Assembly: GCA_051294375.1 (NCBI GenBank)
Contig: CM119264.1
Location: forward strand, 20,240,248 to 20,304,247
Length of the DNA: 64,000 nucleotides
Reading direction: 5' to 3'
From: Paraspadella gotoi
Taxonomy: Eukaryota > Chaetognatha
The notes under the pieces were generated by a model, which saw only the letters and a list, made by a program, of their open reading frames with translations, had not been told where the DNA came from and ran no database searches. The stretch's first letter is position 1, and every line of letters starts with the position of its first letter. Below, piece after piece: positions 43,780 through 57,000 of the stretch. Both the position numbers and the translations under genes were made by a program.

Positions 43780-43990
43780 GCGCCCTCATCTCCCTTGTCC
43801 GCCCACCTGGCGCAGAAACAGCAGGACCGGTTTGGAACCCAGCTCCAACAGCCAACGGCAGCCCCATCAATTCCTATGGTGTTGGGTACATCGCGTATTG
43901 TCCTCCAGCTCAAGAGTTTCCCTTTTGACGTCATCGCGGCCGAGTGACGCAGAATATATTGGGCGCCAATTTCTTAGCTGAATCTACCTA
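43780..43990 (+). pseudogene. Aspartic protease remnant
   Basis: TANGSPINSYGV and, in another frame, ILGANFL (GCGCCAATTTCTT context) match the C-terminal half of retrotransposon proteases (ANGTPIxTYG ... ILGADFL). The DTGA active-site segment is not recognised. Confidence 0.65.
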
Positions 43991-44159
43991 GCCCCAATCA
44001 CCGTGAAGGCACCCTGAATGATTTTACGTGACTCTCGACAATTGCATGCCGAATTTTCGGAGGCCATTCCTCCATCTCGCGTAAACTTTAATTCGATCAC
44101 GGAAAGATAATAATAATTCAATCAGCTCCTCGACCGTAACCCCGACATTATCAACTACC

Positions 44160-44880
44160 GACTTTTTGAACATCAAATGGGCGCCAAAACACGGGGTAAA
44201 GCATCACATCCCAACGCTTTGGAACCATGCAAGCAAGAGCCCGGCGCCTTCCCCCGAAAGCTCGCCGTTCGCCAAGGCAGAGCTGGAGAAGCTCGTGTCT
44301 GGGCATCGCAAACGAGCCAAGAGCTCATGGGTCCTTCGCCACTTCCTGTGCTCACCCAAAGCCGACGGAAGGATGGCGGCTGCTGCGGAGATTTCCGCGC
44401 GACTAATTCGAAAACAAAGTGTACGATTCAATATTATTCCTTCCCGTCAAACTCCTTAGTCCGACTTCAATGCGGAATCGCAAGGGAAGAAAATCTCTCA
44501 AAAATAGATTACTCAAGCTACCACAAATCGCCGGTAGCAGACGAAAGACAGTTGCCATAGACGGCGGTCATCACCCCCTTCGGTCTCTTCGTCTTCCTCA
44601 GACGCCTTCGGCCTCAAAAACGCTGGGCAGGACTTCCAGCGTATGATGGATGAAATACTCGGCCGATTCTCACCACGTAATGTTTACTAGACGACATCCT
44701 CGTCGCCAGCAATGACGAGGAGGAGCATCTGAAGGACCTCAAGTCGGTTTTCCGACTCCCTCGCCGCACGGGTTGTAGTTAACCGGAAAAAGTGCATTTT
44801 GGGCGAACAGTCCTTAGAGTTCCTCGGTTACTGGTGGATTGCGACGGGTCAGCCTCTCCCACACAAAGTCATAGCAATTC
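44160..44880 (+). pseudogene. Reverse transcriptase remnant
   Basis: In order but across frames: GVKHHIPT, AELEKLVSG, KADGRM, a CGDFRATN-type motif, FSKIDY-type and DDILVASNDEEEHLKDLK, then LEFLGY. These are the Ty3/gypsy RT blocks. The catalytic motif reads LLDD rather than the usual YxDD. Several frame changes make it non-functional as assembled. Confidence 0.9.
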
Positions 44881-45059
44881 GCGCCATCTCACCCGTCTCA
44901 TCTTATCTCTGTAAGGAGCTGCAGAGGTTCTCGGTATGGTGAACTAAATCCGGCGCTTTATTCAAAGCGCTCACCATGCCTGCGGCCGCTCTAAACGACA
45001 TACTCGCTGGAAAACCGAGAGCAATTCTCAATCACTGGTCGGAGAAATGCTCGTGCGTC

Positions 45060-45530
45060 CGTTCATGCCGTCAAAGACGCATTAGCCAATGTGCACTACT
45101 CTTGCCGCCATCCGCAGACGCCACGCGCACTGGCGCCTTCACGCACCGATGCCTCCGACAATTGTTGTAGGTGCCGTGCTCGAGCAGAGGAACGCCACAA
45201 AGGATGGGTAACTCTCTAGTTCATTTTTTCTCTGCGAAACTCGACGAGCGCAAAGCCGATGGAACATTCGACAGAGAACTTTTATGGAGCCTCAGAGCGT
45301 GCCGAACACTTCCGCCACTGGCGGAGGGGAGATCTTTCACCTATACAGAACAGATGCAACCAGTCCTAATCATGCCCTGCATAAGAATCCGAGCCACAGA
45401 CTACGCGTCACAATTTTCAACTGTCTGTGATATCGGGATCACGAGCGACAATCAGCATGTACGCGGCAAGGCCAACGTAAGTAACGCCGATGCCCTGTCG
45501 AGGGCCCAACCCGCCGCCAAATCGCCGCAG
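45060..45530 (+). pseudogene. RNase H remnant
   Basis: FTYTEQMQPV..., DYASQFST and VRGKANVSNADALSRAQ match the RNase H end and its linker to integrase (normally DYIxQF ... G..N.VADALSR). Confidence 0.8.
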
Positions 45531-45859
45531 TCCGACGTCCAGTGCCCCGCGGAAAAGACCAAGACCTCTACAGTAACCCGTCACGCATAGGGGCAAGAAG
45601 GCGTCGATTTGGACGGAAATGGCGCGCCACCAAACCTCGAACGCGACTTTCAGCGGTTTCTCCCAAGACGCCAGAAAACAGGGACTCCAGTTTCCGAAAA
45701 GTCAAAGTCGGCAAACCAGGAACTGTTCCGTCGAGCATCTCGAACGGACCCGCGAGACCATTCGTGCCCAAGAGTCCTGGCGTAGGAAAATCTTTGAATT
45801 GCATCCAACAGCCTCGGCGCCACCCGGCGTCGCCAAGAACCCGCGAGACCCATCGCCTC

Positions 45860-46330
45860 AAATTCGTCTGGCCATCCCTGAAGGGCCGATGCGAACCCGC
45901 TGGGACAAGGAAATGTGTCCTTGTCCAACAGAAAAGGTCCACCCTCACGTGGACCACCAAACATTGGGAATTCGAAGTTCCCAGCAAGGGCGTTTCCACC
46001 ACATCAACGATGGACATACCATTATGCCAGCATCAAATGGCTTCAAAAACTTGCCTTACAATCGTAGATCGATTCTCGAGATGGCCTGCAGCCATCCCAT
46101 GACAGATATGGTCGTCCACATCTGTAGGTCGACGCCCTCCACCCACGGCTGGATCGCCAACCTTTGGCATTCCCATCAAACATCACCACTGACCGCGGTG
46201 CCCCTCCATCGTCGCCAGTGCCGACGCCAGACACAGCCGGAAGCGATTCAGCGTGAGCCACGCCCACCAGTGGAAACGTGTGTTGCGTCCAAGACGATCG
46301 AACTTTTCTTACAAAATAAACTCTTCAACC
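45860..46330 (+). pseudogene. Integrase remnant
   Basis: EKVHPHVDHQTLG, GRFHHIN, VDRFSRWPAAIP and GWIANLWHSHQTSPLT, in alternating frames, match the gypsy integrase core (RFxHIHxDIVGPLP, DRFSRWPEAIP, FGTPxxITTDRG). The protein-like signal stops near 46330, so the C-terminal part is missing. Confidence 0.85.
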
Positions 46331-46530
46331 GACCTGATTACAAACGCCCGTCCTATGCCATTTATCGAGTTGTAACTGTAATCTAATTTGATTACCTTTT
46401 TTAAAACTGTCCGCTATTACTTACCTAGAGTAGATTTAAATTAGTCACATCTCTTGCGTTCGAATCAATAATTCGTACTCTTTGAGCCAATTGCGTTTCC
46501 GTAAACTGTAGAGTTTCCGTCTGGGGGGGA

Positions 46531-47073
46531 TGTAGATTCGAAACCGGATGGAATCAGCCACGTTCGTGACTCAAGCCAATGTCGCCACCTTTGGCAGTTA
46601 GAAAGTATATCTCACAACAGATATTATTTAAAGTTACACAAGTATTTAATATTTATTTTACTTTTGTTTTACCAAGACAAAAGATCAATCCAATTTACAA
46701 TAATGCAGCTGATTTGTTTTGTTGTCATCTTGTATTCCAATTCACTTGGATCATTTATACAAAGCCAATGAAATTACAACTTCCCTTAAAACTAATAAGT
46801 GTTATAATTTTACTGATTATTCTTTGTTATTGTCTTTCTTTCTATTATGTATAATTAATCAATTAATTATTCATTGCTTGTTTTGCTATATAGATATTTC
46901 AATTGTTGTCGGGCAAAAGCAATGGAATATCTATATGCTTTGATTATTTATTAAGGTTTCCTTTTTATTAATATAACCAACACAAGTTGGTTAGCATTAA
47001 TTTTATCTCGAAGTTAAAGAAACTATTCTATCAGCGCTAACGACGGCCCAAACTTACTTCCGTGCCATCCACA
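46531..47073 (+). repeat. 3' LTR
   Basis: 543 bases, same ends as the 5' LTR; preceded by polypurine CTGGGGGGGA (46521-46530). Confidence 0.93.
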
Positions 47074-47391
47074 TTATATAAAAAAAATGAATCAAGAGTT
47101 CCGTATGTGATAAAGGAAAATGTATTGTTATTATAAGAAAAAATATGAAATCGATTTTCCACTAAAAGATCGAGTGAAATAGTCACGAAATACAAAGAAC
47201 GCCAACAACAAACGCAAGAAAACAATTCTCTCTCTTGATTAAATTTGGAAAGAGGCAGCACGACCGTTTAAGCGAGACTCGTCACGCCCCGTCGTCCTCC
47301 GACTCGGCTTTTCACAATGTTCAACAGCGAATTTTGAATATCAGTCTTTTTTCATCCGAAAATTTTGAATCCCCGAGAACGCGTTGTTCTC
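47074..47391. other. 3' flank of SLC6 gene (presumed 3' UTR)
   Basis: Follows the putative stop of the minus-strand SLC6. No canonical AATAAA was found before the retrotransposon. Confidence 0.4.
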
Positions 47392-47490
47392 TTAATACTG
47401 AATGATATTGATCTCTTCCGCGTCCCATTGGCCCTCTGCCCACACGGCACCACCAGCCAAGAAAGGAAATATTAATGCGCAGGTTAAAGC
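47392..47490 (-). CDS. SLC6 putative last exon (C-terminal tail)
   Basis: Acceptor GAAGCAG, phase 0, encodes ALTCALIFPFLAGGAVWAEG and ends EINIIQY before TAA at 47394-47392. An alternative acceptor at GTGGGCAG would give a basic tail starting RANGTRKRS. Retaining the intron would end the protein at VSGGAA after exon 10. Confidence 0.45.
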   Translation of the reverse strand, partial: ALTCALIFPFLAGGAVWAEGQWDAEEINIIQY

Positions 47491-48930
47491 CTGCTTCTTC
47501 CTTTGTCCGCCTATCTCACGCAGCCCCACCACTCACCCGGAGCCGCTGATTTTTTGTGCCGACGACGCCGGTGAAGGAGCGAATGGCGCCGATGATGGGA
47601 AGAAGAAAGACGCCGATGATGAAAAACATCCACCCGAGTTCGTCGAGCCAGTAGGGCACGATGTAGTAGAGGGAGAAGGTCGAGAGGGCACGCCGTGAGG
47701 GCTGGTAGGCGAAGATACCCGTCAAGCTGGCGGAGATGGATTAGCGATATCAGTGAAGGTTCTAGTTTATCCAGCAATAAATACCTCATTACCTAAAGAA
47801 CAACAACAACAGCGTGGTGACGCTCCCGCCGTACGTCACCGTCAGCATCGTTTGGCGCCAAAGCCAGCGAATGTCCTTGGCAAGCGGGAGGCGTGGCCGT
47901 CGCATCGCGAACACCATCGCCTTAACGTCGGTGTGAAGGTAGCGAAAGGTGTAGCAGGTCATCAGAAAGAAGGTGTGGAGGAAAGTGATGCAGACGGAAG
48001 GGAGATAGGGGACGAGATCGATGCTCATCACCACCAGGACGATGATGAGGCGGACCTGAATGAATGAATAAACCAGTGAATGAATAAACCAGGTACTCTG
48101 GGAGTGAATAAACGAGACTTTGAGAGAGTCTTGATTGAAAGCTTGCAGGGACCTGCTATGTCATTATCTTGTAAGAGTGATGGAGGCCTTAAACCACCAA
48201 AGCCAGTCCAAAGTCAGGGGCAAGATAGCTTATTTATTAAATGAATGGATAAAAAAAAGAAGAAGAATTGAAACTAAAAAAAAATAGAAAAGAGTAAAAA
48301 ATTATCGAAAGGATGTAAATAAGTTAAACGTACCAAACTGCCTACAAAGTCGGTGATCATAGCGAATCCCATCAAGTAGAAGCAAGTCAGTGTCAATGAC
48401 CCCATCGTTGCCATATAGAGAAAATCAATCTTGGACATTTGAAAATGCTCGATCAGGGCCAAAATCAGGATGAGTTCAACGTTCAAGGCCATGAAGAAAA
48501 CCATGATGTAAAGTAACATCGACCTGGAAAGGAATTGGTGTAGACTAATGTACAGAATACTTTGGCTTTTTTATGTGGAATATTCGATTTTCTTGAAATA
48601 TTTATTCTTGATTTCAGTTTATTCAGAAATCCGTTTTATCCAAGACCAAGGACAGGTGAAAAAAAACCCGATGAAATAGTTCAAATAGTCGGATGATGAT
48701 AACACAAACTAACAAACCCTCCTTTAAATTATTCAAGACAAAAGAGAAACGTAAACGATAAAAAATTAAAAAAATTAAAATGCATAAAAAATAAGGATCA
48801 TTAACAATTCACTGCCTGAGAAAAGATAGGGGCGTGATCAAAAGAAAACAAAAACAAACAAAAAGGGGAAAAGGGAGAGTTAAAATAAAAGAAGAGGAAG
48901 AGAGCGAGAAAGAGAGAGAGAGAGCGTGCG

Positions 48931-49011
<81 letters not shown>

Positions 49012-52000
49012 AGGCGGAGACAACATCACAGGCTCACCAAAGGTTTGACCCCGGCAGCTTGGCCAAGATCTCAGCAAAGACGACAAAAACGACGTCAGGC
49101 CCCTGGTGGCGAAATACTCGAGCGGAAGTCGATAATCTCGCGCAAGGTGCCCATGGCGCCGAAGGCGGCGAAGGAGGCGACGACGCCGAAGAAGACGTTG
49201 CAGCCGATGGCCAAGTAGGAGGCGGTGATAAAGTCAGTGTTCCACTTGTTGTAGGAACCGATCATAATCAGGCCGACTGGAAGCCGTTGGGTGGGGAAGG
49301 GCGAAAGAAATGGGAGCAGAAGCAGATCAGGGGAATGAAAGTACAAGTATACGGTGGGCGAAAGAAATAACAAGCTTGTTGAATTCTTCGATCGAGTAGT
49401 AGCGGGTTACAATCGTGACTTTAAAATATATAGAAGAAAAAACAAATTAACATTAAAAGAAAATCGAATCTGTGAATCTCGTTCGAAGAGAAAAAAATAT
49501 AGAGCGGAATCATATCTATCGGTGAGTCTCTCAATCGGAATTCCCTTCTCACTAACAGCGCCTCGTAAATTTTTAAGAAGGCTCCTCATTGGAAGTCGTG
49601 AATCATAACGTCACGCGGGAAAATTGAGAATTTGCATAATTTACGACCAGGAAGGGCGTCAGGGGTCAGGGGATCAGGGGTGAACACTCAACACCCGAAT
49701 AGGTCGACAAACAAAGGTAAAAAAAAACTGCAAAGACCTTGACGAAAAAAAAAGAACTTTCTGGATTCTTAATGAATTGAAAAACGACCTTTTTCCTAGG
49801 TTGTCCGTTCGAATGGTGAAATAAACTAAATAGTTCCGTTGAGAATCGGGTTTTCGTCTTCCAATCAGTTCAGTTTCTTCCCTAATTAGAAAATCTTTTT
49901 TTCTCTTTTCTTTTTTCTCTCGTTTCATTCTCGTTGATAACTTTGTTTCCCTTTCCTTCTCTTCTGTTGCCCTAATCACTCGTTCATTCTTTCACCTTTA
50001 TCCTTCCTTAATCGAATTAACCTTTTTACCATATTTAGATTCCTCCATCGATTTTTAATTTTGTCAGAACGTTTTACTCATTTTTTACCCTATTTTTTTG
50101 ACACGCTAATTTTCTGATTACGCGAAGTAGATTGGTGAATCAAAAACTAGTAATCAATAGTTAGTGTTATGTCTCGAATAGACGGAAAAAAATCCTCGTT
50201 TAAAATTCATTCGGGAAGTGAGGTAACGAAGCCTTACCAGTGCATTGTCACCGTCAAACATCTCGAAAATAATTATTTTTTTTAATATGTTTGAAAGGGA
50301 AAATACAAAAATTCAGAATGCGGGTCCGCCTTGTATGCACATACATAAAAATGTTTTTAAAAGTTTTGGGCACTTCCATGTCTTGGGGCTTGGGGCAAAA
50401 GGGCGAATTAAAAATTTTACCTTTTAATCAGTAAACAATGACATTCAAGATGAGTAGATTTTAATTTTTTTTTTTCTCACTGAAATTTTTATTTAAGAAG
50501 AAATAAAAAGAAAGCTAAAAATAAATTATCTTTTTTTCTATTAAAAAAAATTATCAATACAATTTAACACAACATGATGTCTTGCTTTGTCAAATATGTC
50601 CCCAGCTATGTAATTTTTAAAAATTTTATTATGATAAACAAGCAGTGTGTAAGCTTTTTTTTTGCAGTTGAAGATAATGAAAAATGACGATTTTTTCTCC
50701 ACAGACAAGAAGTAGACGTCCAGACTGTTTATATTAAGCTGAAAACATTTTTGTATTTATCATTTTTTATATTTAAAAAAACATTTTATCAAGCTATACA
50801 TAAATTTTTGCTTGTTTTTTACTTTAACTGAAAATGCAAGCAATTTTATGCAGTAGAGAAAATTTAATGGTAATCAAAAATGTAATTTAGGCTTTCCTTT
50901 TTCAAATTAAGAAAGAAAAACAACAAATTTCATATAGCTTCAATGAAATTTTTTAATCCAAAAAACTGTTATATACTTTAACTCCGATTTAAATAAAGGC
51001 TGTGTAAAGATTTATGGATAAAATTTAATAAAACTTATTTAGAAAGGTGTCCCATGATTAGGGCTTAAATTATACCTCGCCCACGTTCCTATCTCTTTTC
51101 TTTCAAAAGTTATTCAAGAAAATAACTTTTTTTACCGTTAGAGAACTAAAGATTTGAACTACGCAGTAAACAAATCTTTGTTAAATAAAAATTTCGGCAG
51201 AGCAGGAGTATCTCAATTTATCCTATTGGTACAATACCTAAATTTCAAATAAAACCTAAAGAAAAATTTCTGCCCTCTAGAGACTTATGACTATCAGGTG
51301 TACCCATTGTCTTACTCATTTATGGATTATGTTGGAAGAAATCAGTGAAACGTTTCCTCTTTTTTTAAATAGTTTGTACTAGCGCGTCAGAAATCTAAGA
51401 AGAAACTCGAAAATTTTATTCTGACAAATTTTGCCTTTCAAGGCTGACGTTTATGCTATATCTCAGAAATCATTGTAGGAATTTAAAAACGGTTTTTTGC
51501 AAGTGAATATTGATATCATCCTCAAGGGACCGGCATAAAAAATATATAAAAAATATATATGATATTAGCTCTCGGGTGAGGTATCTACATATATTTCTTT
51601 TTTCCGCAAACGACGATTTTTTATTTTGTTTCCGTCCTCCTTTTTCATCCCTCTGCTTTTGCCTTTTCTTCCCACTTTTTCACTTCCGTTTTCTCTCACG
51701 CTTCTTTTTTTTTTTTTTTGCCAACGGCCTTCAGGCCTTTTTGCCACACTATTCACAAATATGGGAGGGGCTACTTTTTTGCAGTACTTCTTAAACCCGT
51801 CGCATTCTTTTGTCATAATATTTTTTTTCATTATTTCCATTATCTCACTAATAAAAAAGCAGTTCAATTAAATCTCAGTATTATGTAATTTTTACATTTA
51901 TATCCGAATAAGTACTATATTAGGACTAAGCTCTGACGAAACAAAGCCAGAGGTTTTTTTAATATATTCTTATACCGGCCAAGGTAGAATGATGGCAATA

Positions 52001-52961
52001 TTATAAATATTAAGTTTCAAAAAATCCGACCATAAATATAGAAAATATTAACCAAAAATCTTCGGAAAATCCACCCCTTCTTTGGAAGATTTCGCCATAA
52101 AAGATTTTTCCAGAATCTGACTCCGGTTGAAAACTCTTAGAATTCTGATCGTTAGCTCCTCTTTTACTTTTACGTTAAATAAAAATTTCACCAAAATGGA
52201 CTAATTCACTTTCCTATGATCGTATCATATCAAAATAACCAAATAAAATGTTAAATAAAATTTTTGAGAGCCTTCAGATACTTTGCCAAAGGATTCCAAA
52301 ATTGGACGTCATTTGTTGAACAGGAACATACCTCAGTCACGTTTATATATCGTTTTCAAGGGAAAAAATCCCTTTCATTTCTATATAAAATCAGAGATGG
52401 AAAATTTTTTTCCTCCAGAAACAGTCTATTTGTTCTGGCTTGTTTGATGTTGATGATTTGACAAGAGAAAAAAAATGCGAGCCCTTCAGATACAACAGGA
52501 TCGGAATCCAGTGTTTTTACATCAATTTTTTACCGGAACGTTTCTATTGTTTGGTAGTCAGATTTGAACGAAAATCTCCATTGAAAATCTCTTCCTCGAT
52601 TGCTAAGAACGACGTAGGCTCCTAACTATATTTTCTTTCCACATGCCTTACCATCAACTTCTTTTTTTCTTACAGCACTCAAAATATCGTTTTTCTCCTT
52701 GCTCCATTTTTTTTCCCTTTTTTTCCTCGCTCAAGGCTCAAGCGCTTCTTTTTTCCTCCTCAGTTTTCTCCTTTTTTATCGTCAACGGATTCTGGCTCAA
52801 AGAATTCGTCGATAATCTTTACTATATTTATCCGAACACGTTTCTTTAGTTTATTAGTCTTTCTCATCTTTGCTTTGAATAATATTCTCTGCAGTATGTA
52901 TTCGTCTACCCAAAGTCTTATCATTTCTCTCTTTTTTTCTTTATTTCTTTATTTCTTTATT

Positions 52962-53048
<87 letters not shown>

Positions 53049-53965
53049 CTTCCTCCCGCCACCATCCTCCCCTCTCTCGAGGCAACTAAGATCCCCTAAT
53101 ATTCGGTGACGACTCTTCGACTCATTTCCCGATGGCGATTAGCGTCTATTTGGGATGAGGCGCCATCTGACGTCGCCGGGCGTCGCCTCAGGTGTTTACG
53201 ACGCTAATTCCCACTACGAGACATCGGAAACGTCTGGATTTTCTCGCCTCATTTCTCCTCCTCATCCTGTTAGATGTCTCCGTCCTTCTCCTCCTCAGTC
53301 CATCCCCTGGGGAGAATTCAATTACAAAAATATGCGGTTAAATCTCTTTCAATTCTCTAATGCCATCAAGGATAATTACGTTGCTAATGCCGCATGATAA
53401 ATCTTTTTATTATATCTAACGTGTATACATGGCTATGAAAAAATGGTCTATGAAAAACCGCTATTGGACCACATTACGGTGATTTTTGTTCTTTCTTTTC
53501 AAGATCGTGACCCATGGACATGTTATCGGGTTCTTTAGATTCGTTTGGTCGTCCCCGACCAAGATACAGCCACCCCGGTGTAACACCTGGTACTAGTATG
53601 ATATTATATAAAAAAAATATTAGATCTGAAGCTAAATGATTTTATTTTGAGTTTAAATGTTTAAAGCCTATTGGTCTCTATACTCCATCACATAGTAACT
53701 GCTGTAGTGTGAGCCTTCGTCATGATAGAGAGCTGAAATTTTTACTGCATCATCCTTAGAAGGTCACTAGGATTCAGTCAATTGACGAAAATGTGCCCAA
53801 GGTGTGCTTTTTTACCCTTTAGGCGAGGGTATCACCAATATTGACAAAAAGTAGTACAATCTTATTTTTTTACCTCCCAACATTAAGATCTGAAAACTTT
53901 TCAAATTTGGGTGAAACACCTTAACCTGGTAGTAGAGAAAGAAGGGAAAAGTGAAGGCATCGGAA

Positions 53966-54024
<59 letters not shown>

Positions 54025-57000
54025 AAGACATCCGCGTTCCATTGTTCCTGAATTGCGTCTCCATTACGGTTGATCGCCGTTTCCGCCTTCGCCCGTTCCG
54101 TCGTACGAGGCGAGAAGGGAGAACTCGCCGAAGAAAACCCAATTTGTTTAACGAGATATATAAGGAGATGGATGTCGAAAGAGGGGATGTAAACGACATT
54201 GGCCAGAATAATAAGGGTTCACGAAGTAGGAAAATATAATAATAAACCTACACATAAGATGACGGATCGAACTCTGCTTGTTCTTTTAGTTAAATGTGAT
54301 TTAAATAGGGTTACGATAACCGTTTACAGTTAACGGTTATTAACGGTTAAAAATAATTTTAACCTAACCGTTAATATATTTATTGTAACGGTTAAATTCG
54401 GTTAATTTTTAAATATGATTTTTTTATTTTTTGGTATAAAATCTTTGATTTTTTAAAAGAAAAATAATTTTTTTTTGTCCTCTCTTATTTTCCTCTCCTT
54501 TTCTCACCATATTTTTTCACCTCTCTATCTTTTCCATTTTTTCCTGTTTTTTCCTTTGTTATTTTCAACCCTTTTAATCTTTTTTCTATACTAATCTCCT
54601 TCTGTACCTTTCTTTTTCTTTCTCTCTTTTCCCCTCCTTCTTTTCCACCTTTCTTTTCTCTCTTTTTTTTCTCCCTTTTCTTTTACCTTTTTCATTTTTT
54701 TTTAATTAATTTTATGCATTTACATTCAAAAATATATCAAATCAAATATAGCACATGCAAATATTGCCATACATTTTCTTGCAAATTAAATTCTTATATA
54801 AATAATATATCCTATTTTGATATTTTTATTTCACTCTTTAAGAGGAAAGGTCATTCAGCATAACAATACGTAAATCATTGATGTGTTAGAAGCTAATATA
54901 TCGAGAAATACATTATAGCTCCAGTAATACAAAGAAAATAAGTTCATTTTATTTGTGTTCATTCTGTTTTCAATAATTTTTTTTTAAATGGGTAAAAAAC
55001 AAAATTGTTAAGTTAAATGGTAAGCACATTTTTTAAAGATTTGTTTTCAATCTGTTGTTAAAAAATTCTAGGTAAGAAGTTAAAACACGTATGGGATAGT
55101 TTAGAAGGGGAGAATTAAACAATTAATCTCGTTACTCTGTTGGTTTTCCAGTCATGAACAAAATCTTCAGTTAAATAGATGGTAAAGAAATTCGAGCTAC
55201 AATGAATCTACACACTGAATTTGAAGAGTTGCAGCTAAACGACTGCAATAATATTGAATTAAAATTTGATTAGCAATCTTAAAAACATTTGAAAAATGTA
55301 ATAGAGAGACATTTTGATAAACGCGTTCCAGTTAGAAAGAATTCAGGGTTAAAGTTTAAAACGTTTGATTTTCAAGGATACAAGTTGAAATTTAAAATGC
55401 TCTCCTATACATTTTTCTAATTCAGTAATAAAGAATTCATAAAAAAATCAGATGGATTGGCCTTTTCATTTGACCTGCAACTCTTCAGATAGGTTTCTTT
55501 TATTTTATATTATAATTAAAACCAAAAATGGGGTAGAATGCATCAAATGCATAAAGTGAATACATTTTCGGAATCGCCAGGAGCTCAGCTTTCTGAATTT
55601 ACTCCATTTTAGCCTATTTTGAAGTTGAATTGAATGACCCTTTTTCTTAAAACAAACAAAGAAGCAAATGAAATAAAACCAAAATGAATGAAAAAATTAT
55701 TAAAAAAACCAAATAAAATAAATGGAATAAAAAAAAATTAATAAATAGAAGGAACTTATCTTAAAATGGACATTAAGGCTAACTAAAACTATCCTTCAAT
55801 CATGATATATTTTTTAATAAAACTGAAAAAAAATATTAATAATCAATAAATCTTGGATCAATCGATTAATCAAACATTCAATCAAAAAATTAATATTCAT
55901 AATTTATATTTATGGTTATGGCTTATGAAAAAACAGAAAACAAGCGTTCAAGAAACTAACAACTAGAAAAATAATAAGAGATACAACGAAAGAAAAAGAG
56001 AAAGAAGAGAAAAAAAACACAAAAATATAGAATTAGAATTAACATTGTGTTTTCTTTTTTGTCCTTTTATATATTTTTTTATGCTATGAGGCAAAAGAAA
56101 AAGTTTGTAAGTAAATATACACAATGCATTATCTGATTAGCTAAATTATCATATAGTAGATTCAAAATAGTTTGCTCAAACCAATTTTTTATTTACTAAC
56201 TAAAATGTGTACCTATCTATCTGAAATGGAAGATAAAAAAGATTCAGGAGCAGGAGTTAAAGATAAAATACCATTAAATACTTTAGTTTTATTTAAATAA
56301 TAATATTTTAAATTTAAAGTTAAATTATAAAATTAACCGATTTTAACGGTTAACCATTAAAAATATTATTTTTAACGGTTAAGCGAAATTTATCAAAAAT
56401 TAACGGTTATCGGAACCCTTGTCATTTAAATAATGATCTTGGAAAAGGTTGGTAAAAAATTGAGATCGAAAACGAAATATGTAAAAGACAAAAAGTATAC
56501 AGATCCGATTGCAGAATGAAGTGGTTGCCTTTCCGTTTTATTATGGTTTCTTTTCCTTTTTTTTATTTTCTCTTGTCTCTTCTCTCCTATTTTTATCGCC
56601 TCATTTTGCTTCTCCGCTATTCGAAGTTAAAAAGCAGCAATAGTAGAGCGACGAACTCCGCACCTGTATGAAATGAAGACGTACATGACGGCGGTGTACC
56701 AGGTGCGAGGGTCGAAGGCTTTGGCGATGTCGGGGGAGAGCAACTCGCCGATGCCCTCGGCGGCGCCTTCGCGACTCACGCAGAGGATCACCATCAGAGC
56801 CATGATGCAATAAGGCAGCGTCGTGCGAAATATGGTGAATCGTGGAGAGGCGCGAATACCTGAGAAGCAGAAAATGTTGTTTTATTATTTTTTTGAACGA
56901 TGACTAAATCAAAAGAAGATCTTTTAGCTAGAGAATGAATTGTTTTTTTTAACATAAATGTCATCTTTTACGAAACATGTCCGAAATTTTGTTTAATAAT

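Larger units (their letters stand above)
41988..47073 (+). mobile_element. Ty3/gypsy-type LTR retrotransposon, degenerate
   Basis: Bounded by direct LTRs (41988-42517 and 46531-47073, both TGTAGATTCGAA ... CCATCCACA) and by 4-base target duplications TTAT (41984-41987 and 47074-47077). TTGGTGAACTCGCGACG follows the 5' LTR as primer-binding site; CTGGGGGGGA precedes the 3' LTR as polypurine tract. The inside is GC-rich, unlike all neighbours, and carries gag, protease, reverse transcriptase, RNase H and integrase remnants in Ty3/gypsy order, scattered over all three frames. It is inserted about 320 bases past the SLC6 stop codon, in the opposite orientation to that gene. Confidence 0.95.
54306..56422 (+). 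mobile_element. hAT-like non-autonomous element
   Basis: Inverted ends TAGGGTTACGATAACCGTT and the complement of AACGGTTATCGGAACCCTT lie 2.1 kb apart, inside which TTAACGGTTA-type subterminal motifs repeat. Flanks GATTTAAA (54298-54305) and CATTTAAA (56423-56430) agree at 7 of 8 bases, the 8-base duplication size of hAT transposons. No transposase frame. Foldback element H is nested inside. Confidence 0.8.

Noticed and set aside
45568-46017. Minus-strand frame of 149 codons
   Set aside because: Antisense of the retrotransposon integrase region, open because of GC-rich composition.
47402-48067. Plus-strand frames rich in His/Asp/Gly
   Set aside because: Antisense of SLC6 exons 9 and 10.
48834-49370. 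178-codon plus-strand frame
   Set aside because: GA microsatellite plus the antisense of SLC6 exon 7.
53155-53397. 80-codon plus-strand frame in a GC-richer intron patch
   Set aside because: No signature, no splice support, and opposite to the host gene.
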